Shown: positions 34,114 to 41,715 of the stretch, piece after piece
Layout: the number at the start of each line of letters is the position of its first letter
How positions within the stretch are numbered: the stretch's first letter is position 1
From: Acidilobaceae archaeon
GTDB lineage: Archaea; Thermoproteota; Thermoprotei_A; Sulfolobales; Acidilobaceae
Assembly (NCBI GenBank): GCA_025058835.1
Contig: JANXEI010000001.1
Span: 438,561-502,560 of the forward strand
Reading direction: 5' to 3'
DNA: 64,000 nt
The notes under the pieces: generated by a model
What the model was told of the DNA's origin: nothing
The model's database searches: none
The model's input: only the letters and a program-made list of their open reading frames with translations
Made by a program: the position numbers and the translations under genes

Positions 34114-34902
34114 TTAATCTTTCTCATAACGCTGGTCGTAATACTTTTCCTCTTCTCCGCCCTTGAGCAGCTGCTGGATCTTTGCGTAAAGCGCGTCCAT
34201 GGACTCTCTTGAGTTGACGGAAACAGGTATTACCTCCCCTATGAAGCCCGCACTCTCGAGAGCCGAGGCAAGGCTTAGCATGAGGGCTCTCGTGTAAAGG
34301 TCGCTCTCGCTCGAGGTAGCTAGGCTCTCCAGGAAGCCCTCCTCTCCTAGTCTAGTCACTACGTTTTCCAGCACATCTTGCATGAGCAGATCGGCCTTGC
34401 TCACTATGTTGATCTGAGGCCTCTGTAGCCTGACCGCAACGCTCGAGGCGAGGGTGAGGACTGAGACTATGCTAGCAGGGTTTTCGAAGAAGATGGCATC
34501 CATGAGAAACACCGTGACAGAGGGATAGCCGTGAGTAAGGGCGTTCAGCACTATTGGTCCTCCATGTCTATAGGCAAAGAGCTCCATTTGGCCCGGCGTA
34601 TCCACTATAACGTAATCCGGCTTGATCTCTTCGAGGGCCCTCCTTATGTCGAAGACGTGGTTGATGAGAGAGTCCACGGCTGCTATCAGTGCGCCGTTAG
34701 GCCCAAGACCTTTTGCCATAAACTCTTGGGCTGTAACATAGCTCCGAACATCTACGTCAGCGTCGTAAGAGAGGGTCTCTGCAGCAGGGTCGAAGTTTAG
34801 CCTAGCTACGGAGGGGCCATATGACTCTATGTATGCTGCCAGCTCTCCTGCAAGGGTAGTTTTTCCAGAGCCCGCAGGGCCTACTAGCACTATGAAGTAC
34901 AT
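34114..34902 (-). CDS. GPN-loop GTPase
   Basis: A 262-residue GTPase with P-loop GPAGSGKTT (8-16), the NFDPAAE switch region, the signature insertion GPNGALI (about 71-77), G3 DTPGQME and a base-recognition segment NIVSKADLL. GPN proteins are dimeric GTPases; eukaryotic relatives help RNA polymerase assembly. ATG 34902 places the P-loop at the N-terminus; the frame extends a few codons further. It follows the CBS genes on the same strand after a gap of about 135 bp with strong hairpins. Confidence 0.92.
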   Translation of the reverse strand: MYFIVLVGPAGSGKTTLAGELAAYIESYGPSVARLNFDPAAETLSYDADVDVRSYVTAQEFMAKGLGPNGALIAAVDSLINHVFDIRRALEEIKPDYVIVDTPGQMELFAYRHGGPIVLNALTHGYPSVTVFLMDAIFFENPASIVSVLTLASSVAVRLQRPQINIVSKADLLMQDVLENVVTRLGEEGFLESLATSSESDLYTRALMLSLASALESAGFIGEVIPVSVNSRESMDALYAKIQQLLKGGEEEKYYDQRYEKD

Positions 34903-34922
34903 CTGGCCCACCAGCGTAAGCT

Positions 34923-35005
34923 AGGGCCCCCGTAGGGGCCCTGGTACCGGGAGTTGACCCTCCCGCGCACACATATCCCCGTCACTCGGGGTCTATTCAC
35001 GCGGG
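34923..35005. other. Cluster of perfect GC-rich hairpins between CBS and GPN genes
   Basis: Three perfect hairpins in 70 bp: AGGGCCCC/GGGGCCCT with a CGTA loop (34923-34942), CGGGAG/CTCCCG (34948-34965) and CCCCG/CGGGG (34977-34991). In addition CCCGCG (34962-34967) can pair with CGCGGG (35000-35005) around the third. The region has no convincing start codon; a frame without stops runs through it on the minus strand but does not look like a protein. It could be a structured RNA or a processing/termination element of the minus-strand transcript. Confidence 0.45.
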
Positions 35006-35038
35006 TCACGATCACTATGTCTTCTGGGACTATTATGC

Positions 35039-35890
35039 TTACTTGCCTAGAGCCATTGCTGACAGTATTTCCAGCTTTGTGAGGATCCCTGTCAGCTTGC
35101 CCTCTTGATTTACTACTGGCAGACATCCTATGTCCTTTTCTAGCATCTTCCTAGCTCCCTCTGCTGCGTCCTCGTCCTCCCCTATCGTTATCGGGCTCGG
35201 CGTCATGAGCTCTTCAGCCACAGGTACCACGTATATCCTGGTAAGCGTGGTTTCAGACTTTGTTGGAGCCTCAACCTTATACTTTCTGAACGTCTCTTTC
35301 CCTCTCTTCGCTGCCACCTCGGGCTTAACGAAGGCTATGTCACGCTTCGCTATGACGCCGATGGGCCTCATCTGTTCATCGATTATCACCACCTTTCCAG
35401 CAGGATCTGTGTTGATCAGCTTCACTATGTAAGAGAGGCTATGTCCTCTCCTTGCCGTGGTGACGTCCTTTCTACTCACCTCTCTCACCTTGTACATATT
35501 CTGATATCTCTCCGCAAAGGCCCTTACGATGTCCGTTCTAGTGATTATGCCGACCAGGGAACCCTTCTCGTCAATTACCGGCAGGCCGCCGATCTTGTGC
35601 TTCAGCATGAGGTATGCTGCTGCCTTAACCGTCTTACTCTCCTCTATGGTCACGACCTCTTTTGGCATAACCTCCTTTACTAACACCTCGTCAAGCGTGC
35701 TCTCCTCTCTGGCTGAAATAAAAGATATAATGTCTGAAATGGTTATCGTGCCTATTGGCTTTGTGTTGCTGTCAACTACGACGAGCCTGCTGATTTCCCT
35801 GCTCAGCATCAAGTTTCTGGCATAAGCCAGCGAGTCCTCGGGCCTCACTACGAAAACCGGCGAGCTCATGTACTCAGACACTTTCGCCAT
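35039..35890 (-). CDS. Protein of four CBS domains
   Basis: A 283-residue protein made of two tandem CBS pairs (Bateman modules), for example SEYMSSPVFVVRPEDSL with PIGTITISDI, VKEVMPKEVVTIEES with LVGIITRTDI, a third degenerate unit around 130-170 and a last one, AEELMTPSPITIG with LTGILTKLEI. CBS pairs bind adenosine nucleotides or SAM and act as sensors. No enzyme or channel domain is fused. It starts six bases after the stop of the next CBS gene, so the two are cotranscribed and may form a mixed complex. Confidence 0.88.
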   Translation of the reverse strand: MAKVSEYMSSPVFVVRPEDSLAYARNLMLSREISRLVVVDSNTKPIGTITISDIISFISAREESTLDEVLVKEVMPKEVVTIEESKTVKAAAYLMLKHKIGGLPVIDEKGSLVGIITRTDIVRAFAERYQNMYKVREVSRKDVTTARRGHSLSYIVKLINTDPAGKVVIIDEQMRPIGVIAKRDIAFVKPEVAAKRGKETFRKYKVEAPTKSETTLTRIYVVPVAEELMTPSPITIGEDEDAAEGARKMLEKDIGCLPVVNQEGKLTGILTKLEILSAMALGK

Positions 35891-35895
35891 ATCTC

Positions 35896-36900
35896 CTACA
35901 CCTCCAAGGCTAGGGCCATGACTACGTCTCTCTCCGTTATTATACCGATCGCCTCGCCTCCCTTCGTGACTAGTAACCAGTTAGTGCCGTTGCGTAACAT
36001 GTTCTCGCCTGCCTCTCCCACGTCCGCCCCATGGTCTATAACGTAAAGGCCCTCCTCCACGATCTCTGAAACGCTGAGGGTCAAGATGTCGCCAATGTTG
36101 GTAGATTTCAGGTATCTGAAAGCCTTGTGGGTGCCAAAGAACGACACGAAGCCCTTGGCAGAAACTGAGCCTACCGCTTCCTCCCCCTCCACAGCGACTA
36201 TCCTTCTGAAACCCGTTTTCACCATGAGCTCTGCAGCCCTCTTCAAAGAGTCCCCTTTCCCTACCGTCACTATGGGAGAGCTGAAGAGCTCTGAGACCTT
36301 AACGCCGATTTTCTTGTCTAGCACCAGCTTCAACAGATCGTGCTCTGTTATGACGCCTACCGGCCTCTGCTCATCGTCAACCACAGGGAGGAAGCCTGTG
36401 CCCCTCAGGATCATGAGTTCGAGAACCTTCTGTAGACTGTCCTCGACAGTGACGAGGGGTACCTCTCTAAAGATGGAGCTCACTTTCTCCTCTTTTAGCG
36501 CTCTAAATACGTTACCCTCGTGTCTCTTCATGACTATATCGAAGTAGGGACCCCCGCCCAAGTAGTCCACCAGATCGCTTGCGGTGAGCGCTCCCACTAC
36601 CATCCCTAGGCTCGTGACGGGGAGCCCCCTGACGTTGTGGCTTGCAATGATCTCCGTTGCCTCCATAACTGTGGAGGAGCTCCGGACCGTTATTGCTGGC
36701 TTACTGTAAACGCCCTCCAGCTCCCCGCTCAGTTTCGCGACCCTCTGGCTCCAGTTTGGCCTTCCATCTGACCTCAGCCACCTCATGCCCTCGGGCCTGA
36801 ACTTAGGCGTTATGCTCTCTGCGCGCTCACTCCTTATGCGAACGGGCGGACGAAAGGGGCGTGGGTGAGAGGCCAAGATCGATCCCAAAATATAGGGCAA
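35896..36900 (-). CDS. Protein of four CBS domains, second copy
   Basis: Another stand-alone four-CBS protein (up to 334 residues), with units around KPAITVRSSSTVMEA, FREVPLVTVEDSL (PVGVITEHDLLKL), VSELFSSPIVTVGKGDSL and the final IGIITERDVVMALAL. The N-terminal 55 residues are basic, Pro/Arg-rich and not CBS. The start is uncertain: TTG 36900 is the longest, but the TATA-like CCTTAATAATTAAGG at 36906-36920 suggests transcription begins near 36880, and ATG 36786 (MRWLRSDGRPNW) follows a GAGGG sequence. Adjacent tandem genes of this kind suggest duplication, although the two proteins are well diverged. Confidence 0.82.
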   Translation of the reverse strand: MPYILGSILASHPRPFRPPVRIRSERAESITPKFRPEGMRWLRSDGRPNWSQRVAKLSGELEGVYSKPAITVRSSSTVMEATEIIASHNVRGLPVTSLGMVVGALTASDLVDYLGGGPYFDIVMKRHEGNVFRALKEEKVSSIFREVPLVTVEDSLQKVLELMILRGTGFLPVVDDEQRPVGVITEHDLLKLVLDKKIGVKVSELFSSPIVTVGKGDSLKRAAELMVKTGFRRIVAVEGEEAVGSVSAKGFVSFFGTHKAFRYLKSTNIGDILTLSVSEIVEEGLYVIDHGADVGEAGENMLRNGTNWLLVTKGGEAIGIITERDVVMALALEV

Positions 36901-36905
36901 TCGAG

Positions 36906-36920
36906 CCTTAATAATTAAGG
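36906..36920 (-). promoter_or_regulatory. Palindromic TATA element of the CBS gene pair
   Basis: CCTTAATAATTAAGG, a perfect 7-bp inverted repeat with one central base, overlaps the stop codon of the aldehyde oxidoreductase gene. On the minus strand it sits ahead of the first CBS gene. Confidence 0.45.
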
Positions 36921-38702
36921 AGCTTGCAGTTTCCGGTGCCTCTCAATCATCTCCTCGAATGCCGCTATGCCCCTCCTTATATACTCCTCTGAGACGTTGC
37001 CGAGAGGCGTCGGAGTCTCTAGCACCCTCTTCGCTACCCTAACTCCCTCAGGCCTGAAGCCCTCTTCCAGCTTCCTCAGGTGTCTCTCAAGGTATATCTT
37101 CTTCCCAAGCTCCTCTAGCTCCTTCTCGCTGGTCTCATAGCCGAGGGAGCGCAGGGCCTTCACGACGAGGCTCGGGCCATAAACCTTCCTGCCGAAGAGG
37201 CAGACTGCGAGGGAGTTCAGCACCTGCCTCCATGACTCCTCTGCAGCTATCGTCTTCACCGCCTCTTCCGGCTCCGGCGGCTTTGCCTTAGCCGATGCTA
37301 ACCCCTCGTCCATCCCATATGCTCCGGCATCGAGATGAGAGTGTCTACCTCCTATGGCAAGGGAGAGGTGGAACAGAGGCCCAGTGTGATAGCCTGCCGG
37401 CTCTAGCCCGTTGTACTCTATCGCGAAGTCCTCTCCTCCGTATTTTGCAGCTGCTACCTTTACTCCAGCAGCTAGAGCCTTGTAGAAATCATTTGGTTGC
37501 TCTACTATGTATTTTAGGGCTTGAGCGTAGGATCGCCAGTCGCCCCACTTGAGCTCGACGAGAGTGTGCTCCTTCGTCACTATACCTTTCTCGAGGGCCT
37601 CGGTTGCCCAAGCCAACGCTACCCCAGCGCTTATGGCGTCCAGCCCTTCTTCCTCTACTACTTTAATGAGCTTGAGCATCCCCACCGTATCGCTGACGCC
37701 TAGGTTGCTTCCGAGCGAGTAGAGGAGCTCGTAGTCGTAAGGGACGTTCTCTACCTTGTAGAAGTACTTTTCGTCCTCGTATTGCTCTCTTATGGCAGCC
37801 AGGTGAATGCATGCCACCGGGCAGCCCACGCAGGAGAGCCTTCTCGACAGAGACTCTAGCAGCTTCTCCCCGCTTATGTTTTCTGCACCTTCGAACCTCC
37901 CGCTCGAGAAGTTCCTCGTCGGCAGGGCTCCCAGCTTGTTCAATGGGAGCACGTTAGCTGCAGTGCCAAGATCGTGATACTTCTTTGTTGCAGGGCCCTT
38001 GGCTACTTCCAGGATCTCTGCGTACGCCTGCCTGTACTCCCTGATCTTGGGTACCTTGGAGGACTTTCTGCCTATGATCACTACGGCTTTCAGCTTCTTG
38101 GATCCGAAGACCGCTCCGAGGCCCATCCTGCCGAAGTGCCTGTACGTCTCTATGATAACGTTCGCGTACCTGACGAGTCTCTCCCCAGCCCTTCCTATCC
38201 TCATTATGGTCCTCAGGCCTGCGCCTGGCACTGCCTCCCTCAGCACTCTCCCCACTGTCTCCGCGCTCCTCATGCCCCAGAGGGTGCCCGCGTCTTTGAA
38301 CCTCACCTTTTCCCCGTCTATGACGAGATACACAGGCCTCTCGCTTGCTCCCTTTATGACTATTGCGCCCAGCCCTGCGAACCTTATGGCAGCTGGAGCT
38401 CTCCCTCCTGCATGAGATTCTGCCATGGTTCCGGTGAGGGGGGACTTGAAGACGGAGATCACTTTCGAGCCCATAGGGAACACGGCAGTCAAGGGCCCAA
38501 CTGCCAGGACTACTGCGTTCTCTGCACCAAGGGGATCAGCCTCTCTGGGGGTCTCCTCTTTGTAGAGTTGCACGGCCACCCCTATTCCGCCAAGCCACTT
38601 GGAGAAGAGGTCCTCCCGCCTCTCGCTCCAGAAGGTCTTCTTGCTCAGATCTATGTAGAGGACCTTCGATATCTCCTTTACCCAATCCCCGGAGCCGTTC
38701 AC
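36915..38702 (-). CDS. aor: Tungsten-type aldehyde ferredoxin oxidoreductase family enzyme
   Basis: A 595-residue enzyme of the AOR family. These hold a tungsto-bispyranopterin and one [4Fe-4S] cluster and oxidise aldehydes to acids with ferredoxin. Visible are SPLTGTMAESHAGGRAPA near the pterin site, the cluster motif CVGCPVAC (about 300) and the distal cysteine in NSLAVCLFG. Which aldehyde is used (general, formaldehyde, glyceraldehyde-3-phosphate or another) cannot be told. GTG 38702 overlaps the stop of the ferredoxin gene (GTGA), so the pair is coupled. Confidence 0.92.
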   Translation of the reverse strand: MNGSGDWVKEISKVLYIDLSKKTFWSERREDLFSKWLGGIGVAVQLYKEETPREADPLGAENAVVLAVGPLTAVFPMGSKVISVFKSPLTGTMAESHAGGRAPAAIRFAGLGAIVIKGASERPVYLVIDGEKVRFKDAGTLWGMRSAETVGRVLREAVPGAGLRTIMRIGRAGERLVRYANVIIETYRHFGRMGLGAVFGSKKLKAVVIIGRKSSKVPKIREYRQAYAEILEVAKGPATKKYHDLGTAANVLPLNKLGALPTRNFSSGRFEGAENISGEKLLESLSRRLSCVGCPVACIHLAAIREQYEDEKYFYKVENVPYDYELLYSLGSNLGVSDTVGMLKLIKVVEEEGLDAISAGVALAWATEALEKGIVTKEHTLVELKWGDWRSYAQALKYIVEQPNDFYKALAAGVKVAAAKYGGEDFAIEYNGLEPAGYHTGPLFHLSLAIGGRHSHLDAGAYGMDEGLASAKAKPPEPEEAVKTIAAEESWRQVLNSLAVCLFGRKVYGPSLVVKALRSLGYETSEKELEELGKKIYLERHLRKLEEGFRPEGVRVAKRVLETPTPLGNVSEEYIRRGIAAFEEMIERHRKLQAP

Positions 38703-39112
38703 AGCGCCTCCACCCCTAGCACGCCGTAGGGACAGAAGTCAACACAATAACCGCACTGTATGCATATGAGAGGCTTCTCGAGCTCCTCATCCCATAAGAC
38801 TGCACCTATGTCGCAAGCCTCCACGCAGTTCTTGCAGCCTATGCACTTGGAGGACTGCAGCCTAACGCCGCCCTTGGGCAAGTTAGTGAGAGCACCGGTG
38901 GGGCATACTCTGGAGCAAGGGGGATCTTCGCAGGCCCTGCAGACCACGACCACGAAGCCTCTCTCTATGCCCCCTGCAGACCTGATCAGGAGGTGAGACT
39001 TTGCAGGGCCGGCGTAGCCGAGCCTGCTACTACAGCCCAGCATACACAGCTGACACCCTACGCACTTGTTAGCGTCGAGAACGACAAGGCGCTGGGCTTT
39101 GAAGGCCTGCAC
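38699..39112 (-). CDS. Polyferredoxin-like electron-transfer subunit with four [4Fe-4S] sites
   Basis: A 137-residue protein with sixteen cysteines arranged as four clusters: CVGCQLCMLGC, CRACEDPPCSRVC, CIGCKNCVEAC and CIQCGYCVDFC. This HycB/CooF-like small subunit carries electrons. Its gene directly precedes and overlaps the aldehyde oxidoreductase gene, so it is its probable electron acceptor, as in heterodimeric archaeal enzymes of this family. GTG 39112 is close to a TATA-like AATTTAAG about 30 bp upstream. Confidence 0.92.
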   Translation of the reverse strand: MQAFKAQRLVVLDANKCVGCQLCMLGCSSRLGYAGPAKSHLLIRSAGGIERGFVVVVCRACEDPPCSRVCPTGALTNLPKGGVRLQSSKCIGCKNCVEACDIGAVLWDEELEKPLICIQCGYCVDFCPYGVLGVEAL

Positions 39113-39174
39113 TTAATGTCCCCTAACGTATTAGTTTTCGAAACTTAAATTTTGAATGCAAATTATCTATATAG

Positions 39175-39262
39175 TGGTGCGGGGGGTGGGATTTGAACCC
39201 ACGCAGGCCTACGCCATCGGGTCCTCAGCCCGACCCCTTTGACCAGGCTCGGGCACCCCCGC
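39175..39262 (-). tRNA. tRNA-Leu, anticodon GAG, CCA encoded
   Basis: Class II tRNA on the minus strand. The acceptor stem is GCGGGGG paired with CCCCCGC, then discriminator A, with CCA encoded at 39177-39175. The anticodon stem is TCGGG/CCCGA with loop CTGAGGA, so the anticodon is GAG (Leu, CUC/CUU). A long variable arm follows, then the T-arm with loop TTCAAAT. No intron. A TATA-like TTTTAATGC (read on the complement) lies about 30 bp upstream, near 39290. Confidence 0.97.
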
Positions 39263-39323
39263 GCCTTGAGTTACTTAACTCCTTAGAGCTTTTAATGCTT
39301 GCTTGCATAGTAGGGGAGCACAG

Positions 39324-39665
39324 TTGAACGAAGAGAAAGCGCTTGCGGTGAGGCTTCAGAGCCTCCCTGACATAGCCCGCCTCGCGGTGAGCGCGTCTCC
39401 CATGTCAGCCATGCCCGTATACAGGTTCAGGGAGGGGAGCAAGAACTACTACCTTGTGCAGGCAGTCTACAAGGACTACTACAAGCTTTACGGCCTCCCC
39501 ATCATTTACTACTATGTTCAGGAGGAAGGGGAGGAGAGGGCGAAGTACATACTGATCAAAGTAGATGAGAGCGGGGAGAGGGTGGAACTCTCAGATAGGA
39601 CGCGGCCGGGTTGGATAGCGGTGCCGATCATAAACCTTCAGGAGAAACCCCCCTTCTTTCCCTAG
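39324..39665 (+). CDS. Conserved-looking hypothetical protein
   Basis: A 113-residue cytoplasmic protein rich in Tyr (KNYYLVQAVYKDYYKLYGLPIIYYYVQ), apparently alternating strands, ending PIINLQEKPPFFP. I do not recognise it. TTG 39324 has the SD sequence AGGGGAG at 5 bases; an upstream TTG at 39303 is in frame but less likely. It lies between the tRNA gene and the kinase-like membrane protein. A small single-domain ligand- or RNA-binding protein is possible, but nothing specific supports it. Confidence 0.65.
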   Translation: MNEEKALAVRLQSLPDIARLAVSASPMSAMPVYRFREGSKNYYLVQAVYKDYYKLYGLPIIYYYVQEEGEERAKYILIKVDESGERVELSDRTRPGWIAVPIINLQEKPPFFP

Positions 39666-39730
39666 CTCATTTCCCGGATTCTTCCTCACCTATCGGTCTA
39701 GTATGCGCTAATCATCGCCACTCAGTAATC

Positions 39731-39750
39731 TCTTTATAAGACTTATATAT
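39731..39750 (+). promoter_or_regulatory. Tandem TATA-like boxes ahead of the polyprenol kinase-like gene
   Basis: TTTATAAGACTTATATATG contains two overlapping TATA-like boxes, about 30-40 bp before the possible starts at 39777/39783. Confidence 0.45.
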
Positions 39751-39776
39751 GAGGCGGAAGGCAATCGTATGGAGGG

Positions 39777-40445
39777 ATGGTTTTGCTAGTGATGCCCCTA
39801 GATCCGTGGAGGGAGGCAGCAATAACTGCAGCCTTGGCCGTCTACGTCCTCGCCGTTATCTTCGCGACGTCATTGCTCTACTCGCTGATGAGGAATAGAG
39901 GCATAAGCGAGGAATCGGCTAGGTACTATAACAGAAAAATCATCCATGCTCTCGGCGGCGGCGTCGTGGCCCTCCTTGTTCCCGTCCTATACTCCTCTCC
40001 CCTTTTCCTCCTCCTGGCAACGACCCTCCTAGGAACATTCCTCCTCCTTGCCAGGAGGTACAGGATCATGAAATGGTTCCAGACTGAGGACAACGCATAT
40101 GAAGTAAACTTCGTGCTAGCCTGGGGCTTGAGCGTGTTCCTGCTCTGGAACCTCTTGAAAGATCCCATGGTAGCCGTAGTACCAGCCCTTTTCATTTCTT
40201 TTGGCGATGCAGCTACGGGCTTCGTGAGAAACTTCCTTTTCTCCAGGAGGACAAAGCACTGGATCGGGAACGTCGCTATGGGGCTAGTCTGCGTGCCCAT
40301 GGGCTTCCTTTTCGCTGGAACGGCAGGAGCGGCCGCAGGGCTCCTCGCCTCTATCGTAGAGAGGTTTGAGTTCGGTTATATCGACGATAACGTCCTCATA
40401 ACCCTCGTTACCACTCTAGTCATCATCTTCTTCGAGAGCGTCTAA
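39777..40445 (+). CDS. Dolichol/phytol kinase-like or phosphatidate cytidylyltransferase-like membrane protein
   Basis: A 222-residue membrane protein with about six or seven helices. RKIIHALGGGVVALLVP (about 53-69) and GDAATGFVR with KHWIGNVAMGL (about 143-175) match the superfamily of SEC59 dolichol kinase, phytol kinase and CdsA. It probably phosphorylates or activates an isoprenoid lipid; in an archaeon that could feed lipid recycling or dolichyl-phosphate supply for AglB. ATG 39777 directly abuts the GGAGGG sequence, and TTG 39783 would have normal spacing, so the start is uncertain by two codons. Confidence 0.78.
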   Translation: MVLLVMPLDPWREAAITAALAVYVLAVIFATSLLYSLMRNRGISEESARYYNRKIIHALGGGVVALLVPVLYSSPLFLLLATTLLGTFLLLARRYRIMKWFQTEDNAYEVNFVLAWGLSVFLLWNLLKDPMVAVVPALFISFGDAATGFVRNFLFSRRTKHWIGNVAMGLVCVPMGFLFAGTAGAAAGLLASIVERFEFGYIDDNVLITLVTTLVIIFFESV

Positions 40446-41605
40446 GCGTGGATCTCTACTATGTCTTTGTCCTCGAGGACGTGATTGCCGCCCACCCTCT
40501 GCCCTGGGTACTTGACGCTTTTCCCCCAGACCCGCGCGTACTTGAAGTTCTCCGCGAGGCTCTTGTGAACCATTTCTGCTACCTCTAGCACAGAAGATCC
40601 TCTCTTAACTACCAGAGGATTGGGATCGGGTTCCTTGTTCGGGTTTTTGGTATAAACTCTGATAACGCCAAGGGCTTTGAACAAGGCCCCCCCAATAGAG
40701 CGTAGGTTGTCTCCCCTTTCAGCTGAGACGGGTATTATGGGCACGTCCTTTGGCACTACGGCTCGGAGCTCGGGGAGGAGCCCTTCGCCTCCCAAGTCTA
40801 CTTTGTTGAACAGCAGCAGGGCAGGCTTATAGACCCTCGAGGTCACAATGGCAGATTCGACGTCATCTAGAGTAACGTCTCCCTCTATCTCTACCACAGC
40901 ATTGTATATCCTGTACTCTGAAAGGAGCTTCCTCAGATCGTCCTCCGTGAAGCCCATGAGCCTCCCGCCTCCCACGACCCTTATGCCCTCCACCTCCCTG
41001 CTCCTCTTTATCCTGACTATCCCCATAGCTCTAGAGATCACTATGCCCCTCTCCTCGAGGAGTTGCAGCGTTTTCTTTGCAGTTTCCACAGGCTCCGGAA
41101 CGTCTGGACTTAGCACGATAAGGAGTGCATCAGCATTACGAGCCAATCCTATGACCTTGTTGTTCATCGAGCTCTCAGGCTCCTCTATGTTCAGAGGCGG
41201 CGTGTCTACTAGCTGGATCTGGATGTCCTCAAAAGGTAGCATGCCGGGGAGGGGCATCTTAGTAGTGTAGGGATATGGAGAGATCTCGGGCTTCGCGTTA
41301 GTAAGCTTAGCTAGGAGACTGCTCTTCCCCACATTGGGAGGCCCTATCAAGACTGCCTGCGCAGAGCCGCTCTTCTCCACGAAGATCTGGAGGCCCCCTC
41401 CTACTTTCTTCCTCTTCCGTAACTCTACCTCCTCCCTTAGCTCCGCGAGCCTCCTCCTCGCCCAATGCATTAGGTTCTCTGTACCCTTGTGCTTCGGCAC
41501 ACTGCTAATGAACTCCTCCAATGCCCTGATCTTCTCCTCCGGCGTCCTTGCCTCGCTGTACTTTGCCAGTTTCCCCCTCGCCTCTGCGGGGAGGTTGGCT
41601 GGCAA
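40442..41605 (-). CDS. DRG-family GTPase with TGS domain
   Basis: A 387-residue GTPase of the archaeal/eukaryotic DRG branch of the Obg family. Helical N-terminus (about 10-70), P-loop GPPNVGKSS (about 93-101), switch segment PYPYTTKMPLPGM, G4 NKVDLGG, and a C-terminal TGS domain (about 310-386). DRG proteins associate with translating ribosomes. It is convergent with the kinase-like gene (4-bp overlap) and divergent from the AbrB-PhoU regulator, with an inverted repeat between. Confidence 0.93.
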   Translation of the reverse strand: MPANLPAEARGKLAKYSEARTPEEKIRALEEFISSVPKHKGTENLMHWARRRLAELREEVELRKRKKVGGGLQIFVEKSGSAQAVLIGPPNVGKSSLLAKLTNAKPEISPYPYTTKMPLPGMLPFEDIQIQLVDTPPLNIEEPESSMNNKVIGLARNADALLIVLSPDVPEPVETAKKTLQLLEERGIVISRAMGIVRIKRSREVEGIRVVGGGRLMGFTEDDLRKLLSEYRIYNAVVEIEGDVTLDDVESAIVTSRVYKPALLLFNKVDLGGEGLLPELRAVVPKDVPIIPVSAERGDNLRSIGGALFKALGVIRVYTKNPNKEPDPNPLVVKRGSSVLEVAEMVHKSLAENFKYARVWGKSVKYPGQRVGGNHVLEDKDIVEIHA

Positions 41606-41655
41606 GCTTCCCCCCGCTACGACAGCTCGAGAGGGCTTAAGTCTTGAAGAGCCTC

Positions 41656-41682
41656 ACTTTAACGGCGTTAAAGTTTTATAAG
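41656..41682 (+). promoter_or_regulatory. Inverted repeat next to the TATA box of the AbrB-PhoU gene
   Basis: ACTTTAAC-GGC-GTTAAAGT (41656-41674) is a perfect 8-bp inverted repeat that runs into the TATA-like TTTTATAAG (41674-41682). Its position fits an operator whose occupation would hinder TBP/TFB. The downstream gene encodes a DNA-binding-type regulator, so autoregulation is the simplest idea. Confidence 0.5.
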
Positions 41683-41715
41683 TTTTAGACGATATAACTT
41701 AGGTGGGTGGAATGC

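Noticed and set aside
34895-34945. A-box-like match (TAGCTTACGCTGG on the minus strand) after a 7-base G/C stretch, suggesting a tRNA 5' half or a permuted tRNA.
   Set aside because: No T-loop, anticodon arm or matching 3' half; the stretch runs directly into the GPN GTPase start, and position 33 would not be T.
34912-35038. Stop-free minus-strand frame through the hairpin cluster that could be read as a 60-78-residue protein.
   Set aside because: It has no start with a ribosome-binding sequence after the CBS stop, and its composition follows the GC hairpins, so I treat the region as non-coding.
37974-38729. 251-codon open frame antisense to the aldehyde oxidoreductase gene.
   Set aside because: Proline/cysteine/histidine-rich shadow frame with no family resemblance.
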